Source of the DNA: Thalassotalea_F euphylliae
GTDB taxonomy: Bacteria; Pseudomonadota; Gammaproteobacteria; Enterobacterales; Alteromonadaceae
Assembly (NCBI RefSeq): GCF_042682785.1
Contig: NZ_JBHUIB010000001.1
Span: 744,001 to 808,000, forward strand
Direction: 5' to 3'
DNA: 64,000 bases
The position numbers and the translations under genes were made by a program. Below the pieces are notes generated by a model that worked only from the letters and a program-made list of their open reading frames with translations, did not search any database and was not told where the DNA came from. This document shows positions 26,604 to 35,092 of the stretch, piece by piece (positions within the stretch are counted from its first letter, which is position 1; each line of letters opens with the position of its first letter).

Positions 26604-26981
26604 CTAACTGAGCGAATTTATTATTGGGCATGAGTTGGGGTCTTGATTGGCTTTACAAGAATTTGTCATATCTTGAATCACCTGCTCTAGCCGCTGCAAA
26701 TCAGAAATTTTCTCCCTAATTAATCTGAGTTTCTGTAATCCCATAGACTCGACATCAGCACAGCTTCCACTTAGCGACATAAGCGAAGCGACTTCATCAA
26801 GTGTAAAACCCAAAGCTTTAGCTTTTAATATGAATTTAAGTTGATTGACATGTGTGTTGTCATAGATGCGATAACCGCTATCAGGCTTTAGTGGCTGTAC
26901 AATAAGTCCTTTACGTTCATAGAATCGGACTGTTTCTACGTTAATGCTTAGTTCTTTAGCCAGCTTTCCAATGGTTTTCAT
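26604..26981 (-). CDS. merR: Mercury-responsive MerR family regulator
   Basis: 125 residues. N-terminal winged helix (IGKLAKELSINVETVRFYERKGL in two parts, residues 4-26), then a dimerisation helix. The three metal-ligand cysteines are at the spacing of MerR: one in GSCAD (near residue 73), and a pair nine apart in SCKANQDPNSC (near 109 and 118). It would hold the merC promoter underwound and switch it on when Hg(II) binds. It is on the same strand as, and just upstream of, its target. Confidence 0.88.
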   Translation of the reverse strand: MKTIGKLAKELSINVETVRFYERKGLIVQPLKPDSGYRIYDNTHVNQLKFILKAKALGFTLDEVASLMSLSGSCADVESMGLQKLRLIREKISDLQRLEQVIQDMTNSCKANQDPNSCPIINSLS

Positions 26982-27206
26982 AAACAGACTCTCTTAAACA
27001 ACTAGCATCATTTTATCATTATTAGACAAAAGCTGAACTTCCGTTAATCGCTTATAGCTGCCTGTCAGATGAAGTCTAAACCTAATCAGCAAAACTGTAT
27101 GATCAGATATGAGCTACTACAAGTAATTAATGTTATTCAACTAAATAGTTCTTGATCATCAATTGAGAAATTGAACTCTCAATAAACCTCTGCTGTTAAA
27201 GAGAGA

Positions 27207-27746
27207 CTACATTAACAATATTTTAAATGCGATTGCGATTAATACTAAACCGCCAAAGATTTCGGCTTTAGATTCTAACCATACGCCACTTTTTTTGCCG
27301 ATATTCACGCCAATCCAGCTAAACGCAAACGTCGCGATGCCTATTATCAAGCAGGCTAAGATAATATCTACCTCAAGCAAAGTGATTGCATAACCTGCGG
27401 CCATAGCATCAATACTTGTAGCGATAGCAAGAACAAGTAGCACGCGATGAGTAACTTTTGCAATATCTTCTTCAATTCCTTCGGATAGGGACTCATAAAT
27501 CATCTTACTACCGATAATAACGAGTAAGATAAAAGCTATCCAAGATGCATAATCTTCAATCCAAGATGATAACCCTTTACCGCTGTAATAACCTAGAGTT
27601 GGCATGAACCCTTGAAAAAAACCAAAATAAGTAGCGGCTTTAATAAAGAGCTTTTCAGCATTCTCTACTTTTTTAGAACCTAAGCCTATGGATACTGCAA
27701 ACGCGTCCATACTGAGTGCTATAGCTAATACAAAAACTTCAAACAC
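27207..27746 (-). CDS. mntP: Manganese efflux pump
   Basis: 179 residues with six membrane helices and the two-repeat layout of MntP (YebN). The conserved acidic residues are visible: LSMDAFAVSIG (Asp near 14) and TSIDAMAAGYA (Asp near 112), with glycines near 100 and 160. It exports Mn(II) from the cytoplasm. Its 51 bp upstream spacer is too short for the manganese riboswitch often found before mntP, so it may be read through from the qat genes. Confidence 0.88.
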   Translation of the reverse strand: MFEVFVLAIALSMDAFAVSIGLGSKKVENAEKLFIKAATYFGFFQGFMPTLGYYSGKGLSSWIEDYASWIAFILLVIIGSKMIYESLSEGIEEDIAKVTHRVLLVLAIATSIDAMAAGYAITLLEVDIILACLIIGIATFAFSWIGVNIGKKSGVWLESKAEIFGGLVLIAIAFKILLM

Positions 27747-27797
27747 ACCGATTAAACCTGAATAAAATAGATCTGAGATTACCTGACATATAGATCT

Positions 27798-28529
27798 TTA
27801 CCTAACTGAGGTTAAACACTTAAGGTTTACTGACAATTGCTCTATTACCGAAGCTTTATTTTTGTACCAAATTTCAGCTAGATATTCAGTAACAGTGCCA
27901 ACACTTGAAGGAAACAGAATATTTCCCGCTACTTTAGCGAATGGTCCATCGGTTTCGAGTAGAACCCTATCTTGAGGTATCCACGAAATTACTTTTTTTG
28001 CTCTGGCTGAGTTCAGCATAGCTGGCCCAATAGAAAAGAAGCAACCTAGATCAACGGCTTCCTGTACTTGCTTCTTTGTTCCTAAGAACCAGTGAAGAAT
28101 AGGGACTCCTGCTTTAGGGTGTAACCTAAGCTGTTCAAGTACTTCTCCTGTAGCGTTTAGACTATGAATAGTTAGGATTTTATCATCAAACATCTCACAG
28201 TTTTTTAAAATATGGGTGAAAACCTCTAGCTGATCATCAAAATGTTCTCTATAACCTTTTGAACTGTCTAGGCCGATTTCTCCGATATATCGAGTTCTAT
28301 CAACTAGCCTATCGAATAGTGCTAATTCATTTTTTCTTAGATGAGCAAGTTGAGGGTGCAGTCCCAAAGCCGTTTTACAGTGTTTTATGCCACTTGTTAA
28401 CTGGACTGTACCTTCAAAAGCCGAAGGCACAGTTGTTACTGATAGCACGTAATAATTACTGCTTTTTATGTCGTTCAATACCTCTTGACGATCTGGATAT
28501 AAATCAACATGGCAATGAAGATCCATCAT
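27798..28529 (-). CDS. qatD: Qat anti-phage system TatD-like nuclease QatD
   Basis: 243 residues. TatD-type metal sites: HCHVD at the N-terminus, GEIGLD near 96, IHSL near 130, HWF near 155 and a late TDGP. TatD enzymes are metal-dependent DNases. It overlaps qatC by 4 bp and is the last gene of qatABCD. Qat systems protect against phages; the mechanism is not settled. The ATG at 28526 is an alternative start. Confidence 0.9.
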   Translation of the reverse strand: MMDLHCHVDLYPDRQEVLNDIKSSNYYVLSVTTVPSAFEGTVQLTSGIKHCKTALGLHPQLAHLRKNELALFDRLVDRTRYIGEIGLDSSKGYREHFDDQLEVFTHILKNCEMFDDKILTIHSLNATGEVLEQLRLHPKAGVPILHWFLGTKKQVQEAVDLGCFFSIGPAMLNSARAKKVISWIPQDRVLLETDGPFAKVAGNILFPSSVGTVTEYLAEIWYKNKASVIEQLSVNLKCLTSVR

Positions 28530-29860
28530 GACGATTTATCCGCTTGGAGAAATAATTCAACCTCTGCCAATCCTCGCTTAATAGTTGATTCTAATTTTTC
28601 TCGTATATATTTATCTTGCGGTATCGGCCCCGACATTCTTAACCAAGAACGATAATTATCTGTCTGCTTCAACCGAATAATGGCAGTTTGAACCGCTTGA
28701 AGATCATCACGCGTATCTTTTTCTTTGATAAGCCCTTTCAACCGCTTTGTCTTGTATGGCGCATCTTGTGTAAAACCAGCATGAAAAACTGACGCTCTTC
28801 GAATAAGACAAGGTACACAATGCCCACACTGTTTATGCTCTCTGTGCCAATGACTACATGAAACACTTAGAGGAACTGCTTTTCTAATTGCGTCTTGATC
28901 AACACATTCCGCTAACATTTCACCTTTAGTTTTGAATTGATACGGGTTTACAAATTTGACATGAAACCCAGTGTCTCTAAGCAAAGATTCAAGCCTGCTT
29001 AGAAAATTAGGATGAGTAGTTCTAGTGCTATGGCTACCAATCCGTCTTCTGGTAAGCGGTGGATTTATAGAAATATAGCCATTCTCAGGGACGACAATAG
29101 TTTCAATTCTGCTATCGCAATTAGCATTTCTTAAGGCTGATATACCAAGTACCGCCATAGCTAGGAAGTTGAAACTTCTTCCCCTCATGCTAATGTCAGT
29201 TTTACCTTCTAAATGCTTGATAATATGAGGAGACATTGAATAGGACAGTTCGCCGAATGGCGGGGATAATAAATGCTTAATATCTTCCTGTTTCGCACCA
29301 TCACCACGATAAGCGTGGCTAACCAAAAGAGGCTTTAAATCTGACTCTCCGTTTAAAATGTCAATTGCACCAACTGCGCTATCAAGACCACCAGAAAAAA
29401 GGCAAACTGAGTTGAGTCCAATTAGTGATTTTGCCTTGGCTTTCGCTTGTTCACTATTCTTAGGAGCTGGCATTGCCATAGTTGTTTTTTCAAACGTAAA
29501 CTGCCATTGATCGCCTGTAAGAAAGTTGAGCAAAGAACTTAGTTCAGGCTCTACAAAATTCCACATATCCTCATCGGTAACAGGAACATGCAAATGCATT
29601 TTCCTCGCCCATGCATTTTCTGCATTATCCCTCAATTCAAACGTATCAGCGGCGGTAACGGCAGTTGCAATTGTTATCAGATCTATTGCATCAGCATCTA
29701 CATTCAATCCTAAATCACGAACTGTTTGTAGTAATTGTTTCGACACTAAGCTGTGCTTAGTGATGTCATTTTGATGCGTATGGAACATCTGGACAGGATG
29801 ACAATCATCAGAAAAATCAGGCAAGTTAGCTGGGTCATGGTTAAAATAAAAATTAGTCAT
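28526..29860 (-). CDS. qatC: Qat anti-phage system QueC-like protein QatC
   Basis: 444 residues from the ATG at 29860 (the frame extends to 29878). It has an N-terminal extension of about 150 residues, then the PP-loop ATP-pyrophosphatase motif FSGGLDSAVG and a late Cys cluster CSHWHREHKQCGHC / C, matching the zinc site of QueC, the 7-cyano-7-deazaguanine synthase. In Qat it may modify nucleobases or a protein. It overlaps qatB by 8 bp and qatD by 4 bp. Confidence 0.9.
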   Translation of the reverse strand: MTNFYFNHDPANLPDFSDDCHPVQMFHTHQNDITKHSLVSKQLLQTVRDLGLNVDADAIDLITIATAVTAADTFELRDNAENAWARKMHLHVPVTDEDMWNFVEPELSSLLNFLTGDQWQFTFEKTTMAMPAPKNSEQAKAKAKSLIGLNSVCLFSGGLDSAVGAIDILNGESDLKPLLVSHAYRGDGAKQEDIKHLLSPPFGELSYSMSPHIIKHLEGKTDISMRGRSFNFLAMAVLGISALRNANCDSRIETIVVPENGYISINPPLTRRRIGSHSTRTTHPNFLSRLESLLRDTGFHVKFVNPYQFKTKGEMLAECVDQDAIRKAVPLSVSCSHWHREHKQCGHCVPCLIRRASVFHAGFTQDAPYKTKRLKGLIKEKDTRDDLQAVQTAIIRLKQTDNYRSWLRMSGPIPQDKYIREKLESTIKRGLAEVELFLQADKSS

Positions 29861-30740
29861 CAAAGCTCTCCCATTCATCCACTGTCATTGCAATTGCACC
29901 AGCTTGAATTTTAGTAATATTTTCCTTGCTAATAGTACTAGGGTTGCCATTAGTTACTTTGTCTAACTGCTCTTGTGTGATCACTTTTATTAATTCCCTT
30001 AACTCAACTTCCATTTGATGATGTTTGCTTGCAGGCTCAACGTGAAACCATGCTCTGCCCATTCCTTCTACAACATCTTGAAATATAAGATCTGTTAAAT
30101 AACAGCCTATGGCTTCTTGGATAACTTCGTCGGTAAAACTGTTAGGATCAAATTCTTCAGTATCGGGTAGAGCTTCTTCTAACGCGTAATCTAACGCAAC
30201 TCTAACAGCATCCGAATCGGCATTATCAGGTGCTAAATGACTAGCAATTTTGTCGATTGCTTGGTCAGTCGATAACCCAGTTAAATCACCTAATGATAAG
30301 CTTTGATTATTAATCGTTACGGTGTCGCCACGCATGACACCAAGCAGTCCAGAACCAGCAGTTATGCCACTTGCTAGTCTCCGGCTTGTGCTCTTACCTC
30401 CGCCAGAGCCTTTTCTAGAGTAACTTTTTAATGAACGCTTTAGATCCGAGGTTGAGCCACCTGTTTGAGCGTATTTACCAAATGCTCTTCTGGCACTGGC
30501 AAACCTATTTGGAGGCGGTGTTGCCGTAGGTGAACCACCGATTTCTTGTTGAACCTTGTCATTGTCAATATCATTGCTATTGTCATTCTGATCACCTACT
30601 TGACTACTGTCAGAACCAGTTTGATCATCCCCATCAGTACCTGATGCAGGTTCTATCGTGACGGAATCTCCTTGCTCTGCCCACGATGGAATGAGTGGAC
30701 TTTTATTATTCGGTCCCGTTGACGACGCTGAAGTACCCAT
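29853..30740 (-). CDS. qatB: Qat anti-phage system protein QatB
   Basis: 295 residues. The N-terminal 130 residues are low complexity (Gly/Ser/Asp/Asn-rich, with SGGGKST-like runs that are not a true P-loop). The C-terminal half is a helical acidic domain. It matches QatB in place, size and composition: directly after the KAP ATPase (1 bp gap) and before the QueC-like gene. Its biochemical role is unknown. Confidence 0.85.
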   Translation of the reverse strand: MGTSASSTGPNNKSPLIPSWAEQGDSVTIEPASGTDGDDQTGSDSSQVGDQNDNSNDIDNDKVQQEIGGSPTATPPPNRFASARRAFGKYAQTGGSTSDLKRSLKSYSRKGSGGGKSTSRRLASGITAGSGLLGVMRGDTVTINNQSLSLGDLTGLSTDQAIDKIASHLAPDNADSDAVRVALDYALEEALPDTEEFDPNSFTDEVIQEAIGCYLTDLIFQDVVEGMGRAWFHVEPASKHHQMEVELRELIKVITQEQLDKVTNGNPSTISKENITKIQAGAIAMTVDEWESFDD

Positions 30741-30741
30741 A

Positions 30742-32502
30742 TTACTTAGTTCCCTCTAGCTCTTTTAAAATTGGATTAAGCCATCTTTGACGAGGCAAGC
30801 TTTTTAAGAATGTAAGAAGACTTAAGCAACATTTTTCATCCTGCTTGGCAAGTAGCACCGCTCCATAAATGCCTGTAGGTCTTTCGGTCCAATCACCAAT
30901 CAACTTAAAGTTTTCAATCAAACCATCCATGACTGACATGTATTCTTCCTTCGGAGTTGTGGTAATCGCAGTAGAGTTAACGCCACTGACCCTTACTTTT
31001 TGCTTCATTAATTCTTCTACGAGTTTTTGAGCAGCTCCCGACATTACCGCATTAACAGCGCCCATTGGAATGCTTTCTCGACTCAGATATGCCGCTGGAG
31101 TCAAATCCATCTCAGTAAACATTGGAGGTAATTTTGACCATTTATCAATAAAGGCTAGGTCTAGCTTCCACTCTTCAGGTAACTTTATTTCGTCAAATTC
31201 AACTTCTGGATTTTCGAGATCCGCTAATACTTTTGGATATCCGTTTTCCTTATCAATTAATTCATAAAGCTTGTTAGTAGCCTGAGTGCCCAAGCACCTC
31301 TCAAAAATTACCAGCTTAGTGATAGTTTTTTCATCAAGCTGCATTCCTCGACGGTGAGCCGTTTTCTTTCTCATCTTAACTTGATTGAGTAATCTCTTAA
31401 CTATGCGAGGGTTGCCGTTAATGTTTGTGGACTCAGCTAATAGTGGAGCTAACTGTTCAGCAACTACAAATTTACTTCTGAGTTCGGAATGCTTTTCGAT
31501 TGAGTGATATTGAAGTAGCTCATCAACGGTAATTTGTGGTTGTTTCCACGACAGCCTTAATGATTCTTCAAGGGCACACCTTATCGTTTCTAACTGAGTA
31601 TCGGTAACACCGTGATCTTGGGCGGTGAGCATCATTAAATATGCCCTTATCTCAAGAACTCCGGGTCTTGGTACATGCACAGGAATTTGAATAAGCTTGT
31701 CTAAATAATCAGTTTGATGTCGTTGAGATGCACCTTTGTGATATTCAGGTACTGCCAAGCGGATCATGTCTTCATCTGCGGCAATAACAAAGGCGGTATT
31801 TGGTAAAAACAGAAATAATCTGATCGCCTCAAGTGTTGAAATGGCATTAAATGGAGAACAGCGATCTAAATTATCGACATAGACAATAAGTGGTTTATCA
31901 AACTCCTTTAGCAGATCTGAATATGCCTTTCGGAATTCTTTAATTTCTTTAGGGGGTGAGAATGATTTCTTACCTTTGATTAGACCTTTGTTTTTCTTAG
32001 CGACATCTTTAGCACCGTCCACAGCATCCTTTACATCACCAACATCCAGTTCACCATCATCACCACCACTGAATAATCCCATAAACTTCTGTATACCACC
32101 CATAGTTGGTATACCCGCTAATGCTGCACCACCATCCATTAGTAGCCCCATCAGTCTGATCTTATCTATTCGTCCAGCAAACTCTTTTGCTTTTGCACTT
32201 AGGTTTTTATCGTCTGCTGCTTTTTTAACTAAAGTAGATGCGATTGTTTCTAATAGTGCTGCTTTAGCATCATCGTATCCTTGGAATGTCCATGCATCAA
32301 AATGTACTTGGATATATTCTTGTTCATCAGTTTCCAAAGATGCTTTGGTAAGTTCAAGAATGGTAGATTTTCCTGCGCCCCAATCCCCAAAGACACCAAT
32401 GCTAATAGGCATTAATTCCTTTTCAGTTATAAGATCTTTAATCGACTCAGCCGTTTCATTAAAATTTAAGAAATCAATTTTTGATTCTTTATCAGACCAC
32501 AT
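30742..32502 (-). CDS. qatA: Qat anti-phage system KAP-family ATPase QatA
   Basis: 586 residues. Walker A GDWGAGKST near residue 39, Walker B LIVYVDNLDRC near 205, and the KAP-type insert between them with Gly/Ala-rich hydrophobic stretches (LMGLLMDGGAALAGI, about 117-140), which may touch the membrane. KAP ATPases appear in several phage-defence systems. It is the first gene of qatABCD, 18 bp downstream of a serine recombinase gene on the same strand. Confidence 0.9.
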   Translation of the reverse strand: MWSDKESKIDFLNFNETAESIKDLITEKELMPISIGVFGDWGAGKSTILELTKASLETDEQEYIQVHFDAWTFQGYDDAKAALLETIASTLVKKAADDKNLSAKAKEFAGRIDKIRLMGLLMDGGAALAGIPTMGGIQKFMGLFSGGDDGELDVGDVKDAVDGAKDVAKKNKGLIKGKKSFSPPKEIKEFRKAYSDLLKEFDKPLIVYVDNLDRCSPFNAISTLEAIRLFLFLPNTAFVIAADEDMIRLAVPEYHKGASQRHQTDYLDKLIQIPVHVPRPGVLEIRAYLMMLTAQDHGVTDTQLETIRCALEESLRLSWKQPQITVDELLQYHSIEKHSELRSKFVVAEQLAPLLAESTNINGNPRIVKRLLNQVKMRKKTAHRRGMQLDEKTITKLVIFERCLGTQATNKLYELIDKENGYPKVLADLENPEVEFDEIKLPEEWKLDLAFIDKWSKLPPMFTEMDLTPAAYLSRESIPMGAVNAVMSGAAQKLVEELMKQKVRVSGVNSTAITTTPKEEYMSVMDGLIENFKLIGDWTERPTGIYGAVLLAKQDEKCCLSLLTFLKSLPRQRWLNPILKELEGTK

Positions 32503-32520
32503 AACATCTCCTTTTATTTA

Positions 32521-33090
32521 TTATTTCTTTTGTTCCATTCTTTCTAAAGTACGGTGAACTGTAGGGCGGCTAACAGAATATTTTTTTGCTAATGCTGAGA
32601 TTGACTCACCATTTAATTTATCTTTATATAATTCTTCCGCTTGCTTGTCTGACAATGCAGGCAATCTGCCCATATGCTTGCCTTTAGCTCTCGCTTCTTC
32701 ACGACCTTCTGCCGTTCTAGCTTTTATAAGATCTCTATCTAGCTGCGCAAAGACGCCACATAGGTTAATCATTGCTGTTGCAAACGGATTATTATTATTT
32801 GTGTTTAATGAGCCATCTATAATATTAAGACAAGCTCCTTTATTGTGAATGCTCTCGATAGCCTCAAGAATAGATTTTAACGACCGTCCCAAACGGTCGA
32901 GGCGTGTAACAATTACTTCATCACCATCCCTAATGAAATCAATTAACTCCATTAGCTTTTCATCATTTTTAATTGAAGTTCCTGATTGTTTACCCTGAAA
33001 GATCTTCTCACAACCATATTCGTCCAACTTGGACAGTTGAACATTCAATTCTTGCTTTTTCGTTGAGACCCTTGCAAAACCAACTTTCAT
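32521..33090 (-). CDS. Serine recombinase (resolvase/invertase family)
   Basis: 189 residues from the ATG at 33090 (the frame runs up to 33132, through repeat DNA). Catalytic Ser9 is in GFARVSTKKQ, with arginines in VTRLDRLGRSLK near 58-68. A C-terminal helix-turn-helix (ESISALAKKYSVSRPTVHR, about 160-180) completes a small resolvase of the Tn3 resolvase/Pin invertase type. It overlaps no transposase, so it may maintain or rearrange the adjacent Qat module, or be left from another element. Repeats upstream suggest its own target or operator. Confidence 0.88.
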   Translation of the reverse strand: MKVGFARVSTKKQELNVQLSKLDEYGCEKIFQGKQSGTSIKNDEKLMELIDFIRDGDEVIVTRLDRLGRSLKSILEAIESIHNKGACLNIIDGSLNTNNNNPFATAMINLCGVFAQLDRDLIKARTAEGREEARAKGKHMGRLPALSDKQAEELYKDKLNGESISALAKKYSVSRPTVHRTLERMEQKK

Positions 33091-33093
33091 ATA

Positions 33094-33195
33094 TGTACGA
33101 AACCTATAACTTTCGTACACCTTACCAAACAACTGAACGAAAGTCCATTAAATGATATTCGTACATGAACGTAACAAAATATAGATATTCGTACA
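33094..33195. repeat. Cluster of TTCGTACA repeats upstream of the serine recombinase
   Basis: A perfect inverted repeat TGTACGAAA (33094-33102) / TTTCGTACA (33111-33119) lies next to the recombinase start, followed by two more direct copies of TTCGTACA at 33158-33165 and 33188-33195. This resembles the res sites of resolvases, which hold several inverted binding sites in about 100 bp, and could also autoregulate the gene. Confidence 0.65.
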
Positions 33196-33222
33196 CAATG
33201 CAGAGAGAAAATAAAGACAATT

Positions 33223-33612
33223 CTAACTATCAAGTGACTTAATTATTCCGCACGCTTCAACTGTGTTTTCAGTTGTGCATGAACTTGCCATTTGTTGAAG
33301 CTCTGCCTTTAACGCCTTGAGTTCTCTCATGCGCTTATTAACTAAGGTCAATTGTTGCTCGATAAGAGCATTAACACTTGCACAGCTTTCTTCTGGCTTA
33401 TTTTTAAGTTCAATAAGACGTTTAACATCTATAAGAGGGATATCCAAACTTCGGCAATGCTTTATAAACTCTAATTCTTTTAAAGCCCGTTCACCGTATA
33501 ACCTGTAATTCCCTTCAGTACGTTCAGGAGTTGAAAGCAACCCTTCTTTCTCGTAATACCGAATTGTTTGTATCGAACACCCTGTCGTTTTTGAAAGTTC
33601 ACCTATTTTCAT
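33223..33612 (-). CDS. cadR: Cd(II)/Pb(II)-responsive MerR family regulator
   Basis: 129 residues. MerR winged helix at residues 2-25 (IGELSKTTGCSIQTIRYYEKEG). Metal cysteines are in ESCAS near 76 and the pair nine apart in SCTTENTVEAC (near 111 and 120), the CadR/PbrR arrangement. It is divergent from a CDF transporter gene, and the 82 bp between holds a MerR-type promoter. It most likely responds to Cd, Pb or Zn and controls the efflux genes to the right. Confidence 0.88.
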   Translation of the reverse strand: MKIGELSKTTGCSIQTIRYYEKEGLLSTPERTEGNYRLYGERALKELEFIKHCRSLDIPLIDVKRLIELKNKPEESCASVNALIEQQLTLVNKRMRELKALKAELQQMASSCTTENTVEACGIIKSLDS

Positions 33613-33631
33613 AAAACTTTACTCCTAAAGC

Positions 33632-33662
33632 TTGACTCTATAGTAACTATAGACTTTATAGT
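33632..33662 (+). promoter_or_regulatory. MerR-type promoter/operator for the CDF-czc genes
   Basis: -35 TTGACT (33632-33637), -10 TATAGT (33657-33662), spacer exactly 19 bp. The spacer carries the dyad CTATAG-TAA-CTATAG, close to known CadR/PbrR operators. It drives the CDF gene starting at 33695. Confidence 0.88.
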
Positions 33663-33694
33663 TGAATTATTAAACAAATAACTAAGGACGTGTA

Positions 33695-34351
33695 ATGAGT
33701 GGTTGTGGTTGCGAAGTCGAACTAAAAGATGCGAAACAAAAACATGTGCTGTATTGGTTACTCGGTATTAATGCATTTATGTTCTGCGTTGAGATTACTG
33801 TGGGGCTATATGCAAATTCAACGGCTTTGATAGCAGATTCAATGGATATGCTGGCTGATGCAATTGTCTATGGTATTGCTCTGTATGCCGTGAGCCGATC
33901 TTTAAAGCATAAAGCCAATGCAGCCCTTATCAGCGGTTACTTTCAGCTAACACTCGGATTACTGATAATCTTTGACATAGTAAGAAGAATACTCGGAGAA
34001 GGTGAGCCTCACTCTTGGTTCATGATCGGCTTTGGTTTTATTGCATTAATAGCAAACGTTATTTGTTTAGTTTTAATCAGAAAGCATAACAATGGTGAAG
34101 TGCATATGCGTGCAAGCTGGATATTTTCAGCCAACGATGTGATCGCAAATATGGGCGTAATTGCTGCTGGTGTGCTGGTGATGCTGCTTGATTCACGCTG
34201 GCCTGACATTGTGATTGGTAGTGTGATTGCAACCCTAATTTTAAGAGGGGCTTACCTGATTATTACTGATGCGAAGAAAGAGCTGAGCAACGCAGAGTTA
34301 ACAAGCGAAAACAATGGCTGTAGCGGAAGTAAATCAAAATCATGTTCTTAA
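33695..34351 (+). CDS. Cation diffusion facilitator family transporter
   Basis: 218 residues with a CGC motif at the start (MSGCGCEVE), six membrane helices and the CDF metal-site pattern ADSMDMLAD (helix 2) with a second acidic site SANDVIANMG (helix 5). It exports divalent cations such as Zn, Cd or Co with H+ antiport. It lacks the long C-terminal cytoplasmic domain of larger CDFs, ending in a Ser/Cys-rich tail. It is the first gene under the CadR promoter; GDCC-like cysteines are absent. Confidence 0.85.
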   Translation: MSGCGCEVELKDAKQKHVLYWLLGINAFMFCVEITVGLYANSTALIADSMDMLADAIVYGIALYAVSRSLKHKANAALISGYFQLTLGLLIIFDIVRRILGEGEPHSWFMIGFGFIALIANVICLVLIRKHNNGEVHMRASWIFSANDVIANMGVIAAGVLVMLLDSRWPDIVIGSVIATLILRGAYLIITDAKKELSNAELTSENNGCSGSKSKSCS

Positions 34352-34363
34352 AGGAGATTGATA

Positions 34364-35092
34364 ATGAATGCTAATTATTTAGAGAAAACAAAAATATTAG
34401 ACTTTGATGATCAAAGCATCCAATCGTTAATAGCGGAGCGAAATTGGCAAACTTTGGATGATTACAACAAGATTGGAGCTGCTTACACCTTTGTTAAAGA
34501 CGATATTCAGTTCGGTTACAACCGCAGCGATGATATCGCAGCAAGTGAAGTTTTAGCCGATGGCTATGGACAGTGCAACACCAAGGGAAACTTGTTAATG
34601 GCTCTCTTACGAGCGCTCGGTATTCAGTGTCGTTTTCATGGTTTTACGATTGATCAACAACTTCAGAAAGGCGCAATTCCTTCTTATGTATTTTGGTTGG
34701 CCCCTAAATACATTATCCATAGCTGGGTAGAAGTGCTCTATGATGGTAAATGGATCAATTTGGAAGGCTTTATTCTCGACGAAGCTTATCTAAGTTCAAT
34801 TCAATCCAAATTCAGTCAAGCTAAAGATAGTTTTTGTGGTTATGGCATCGCTACTACCTGCATAAGTAACCCAGAGACTAACTGGGTTGGGAAAGATACT
34901 TATATCCAAAAAGAAGGCATACACGACGACTTTGGCCTTTATGACTCGCCCGATGAATTCTATGCTGAGCAGGGAACCAATCTGACGGGTATTAAACGTT
35001 GGGCGTACCAAAACTTTATCCGTCATATCATTAATTGGAATGTACAAAGGCTTAGAGGAAAAAATGTAAGTGCCGAGGCTCAACATGCATAG
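34364..35092 (+). CDS. Transglutaminase-like cysteine protease-fold protein
   Basis: 242 residues from the ATG at 34364 with AAGGAG 7 nt before it. The transglutaminase-like core has Cys71 (ADGYGQCNTKG) and His119 (IIHSWVEV); the third position is Glu134 (WINLEGF) where Asp is usual. There is no signal peptide. It is sandwiched between two cation-efflux genes under the CadR promoter, and the ZitB-like gene starts inside its end, so a metal-linked role is likely but unknown. Confidence 0.8.
   Translation: MNANYLEKTKILDFDDQSIQSLIAERNWQTLDDYNKIGAAYTFVKDDIQFGYNRSDDIAASEVLADGYGQCNTKGNLLMALLRALGIQCRFHGFTIDQQLQKGAIPSYVFWLAPKYIIHSWVEVLYDGKWINLEGFILDEAYLSSIQSKFSQAKDSFCGYGIATTCISNPETNWVGKDTYIQKEGIHDDFGLYDSPDEFYAEQGTNLTGIKRWAYQNFIRHIINWNVQRLRGKNVSAEAQHA

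Noticed and set aside
27747..27797. Manganese (yybP-ykoY) riboswitch before mntP
   Set aside because: The spacer is only 51 bp and contains just two ATAGATCT copies, too short for the two-stem structure.
31976..32557. Plus-strand open frame of 193 codons opposite qatA
   Set aside because: Low-complexity Ser/Pro translation, the antisense of a well-supported ATPase gene.
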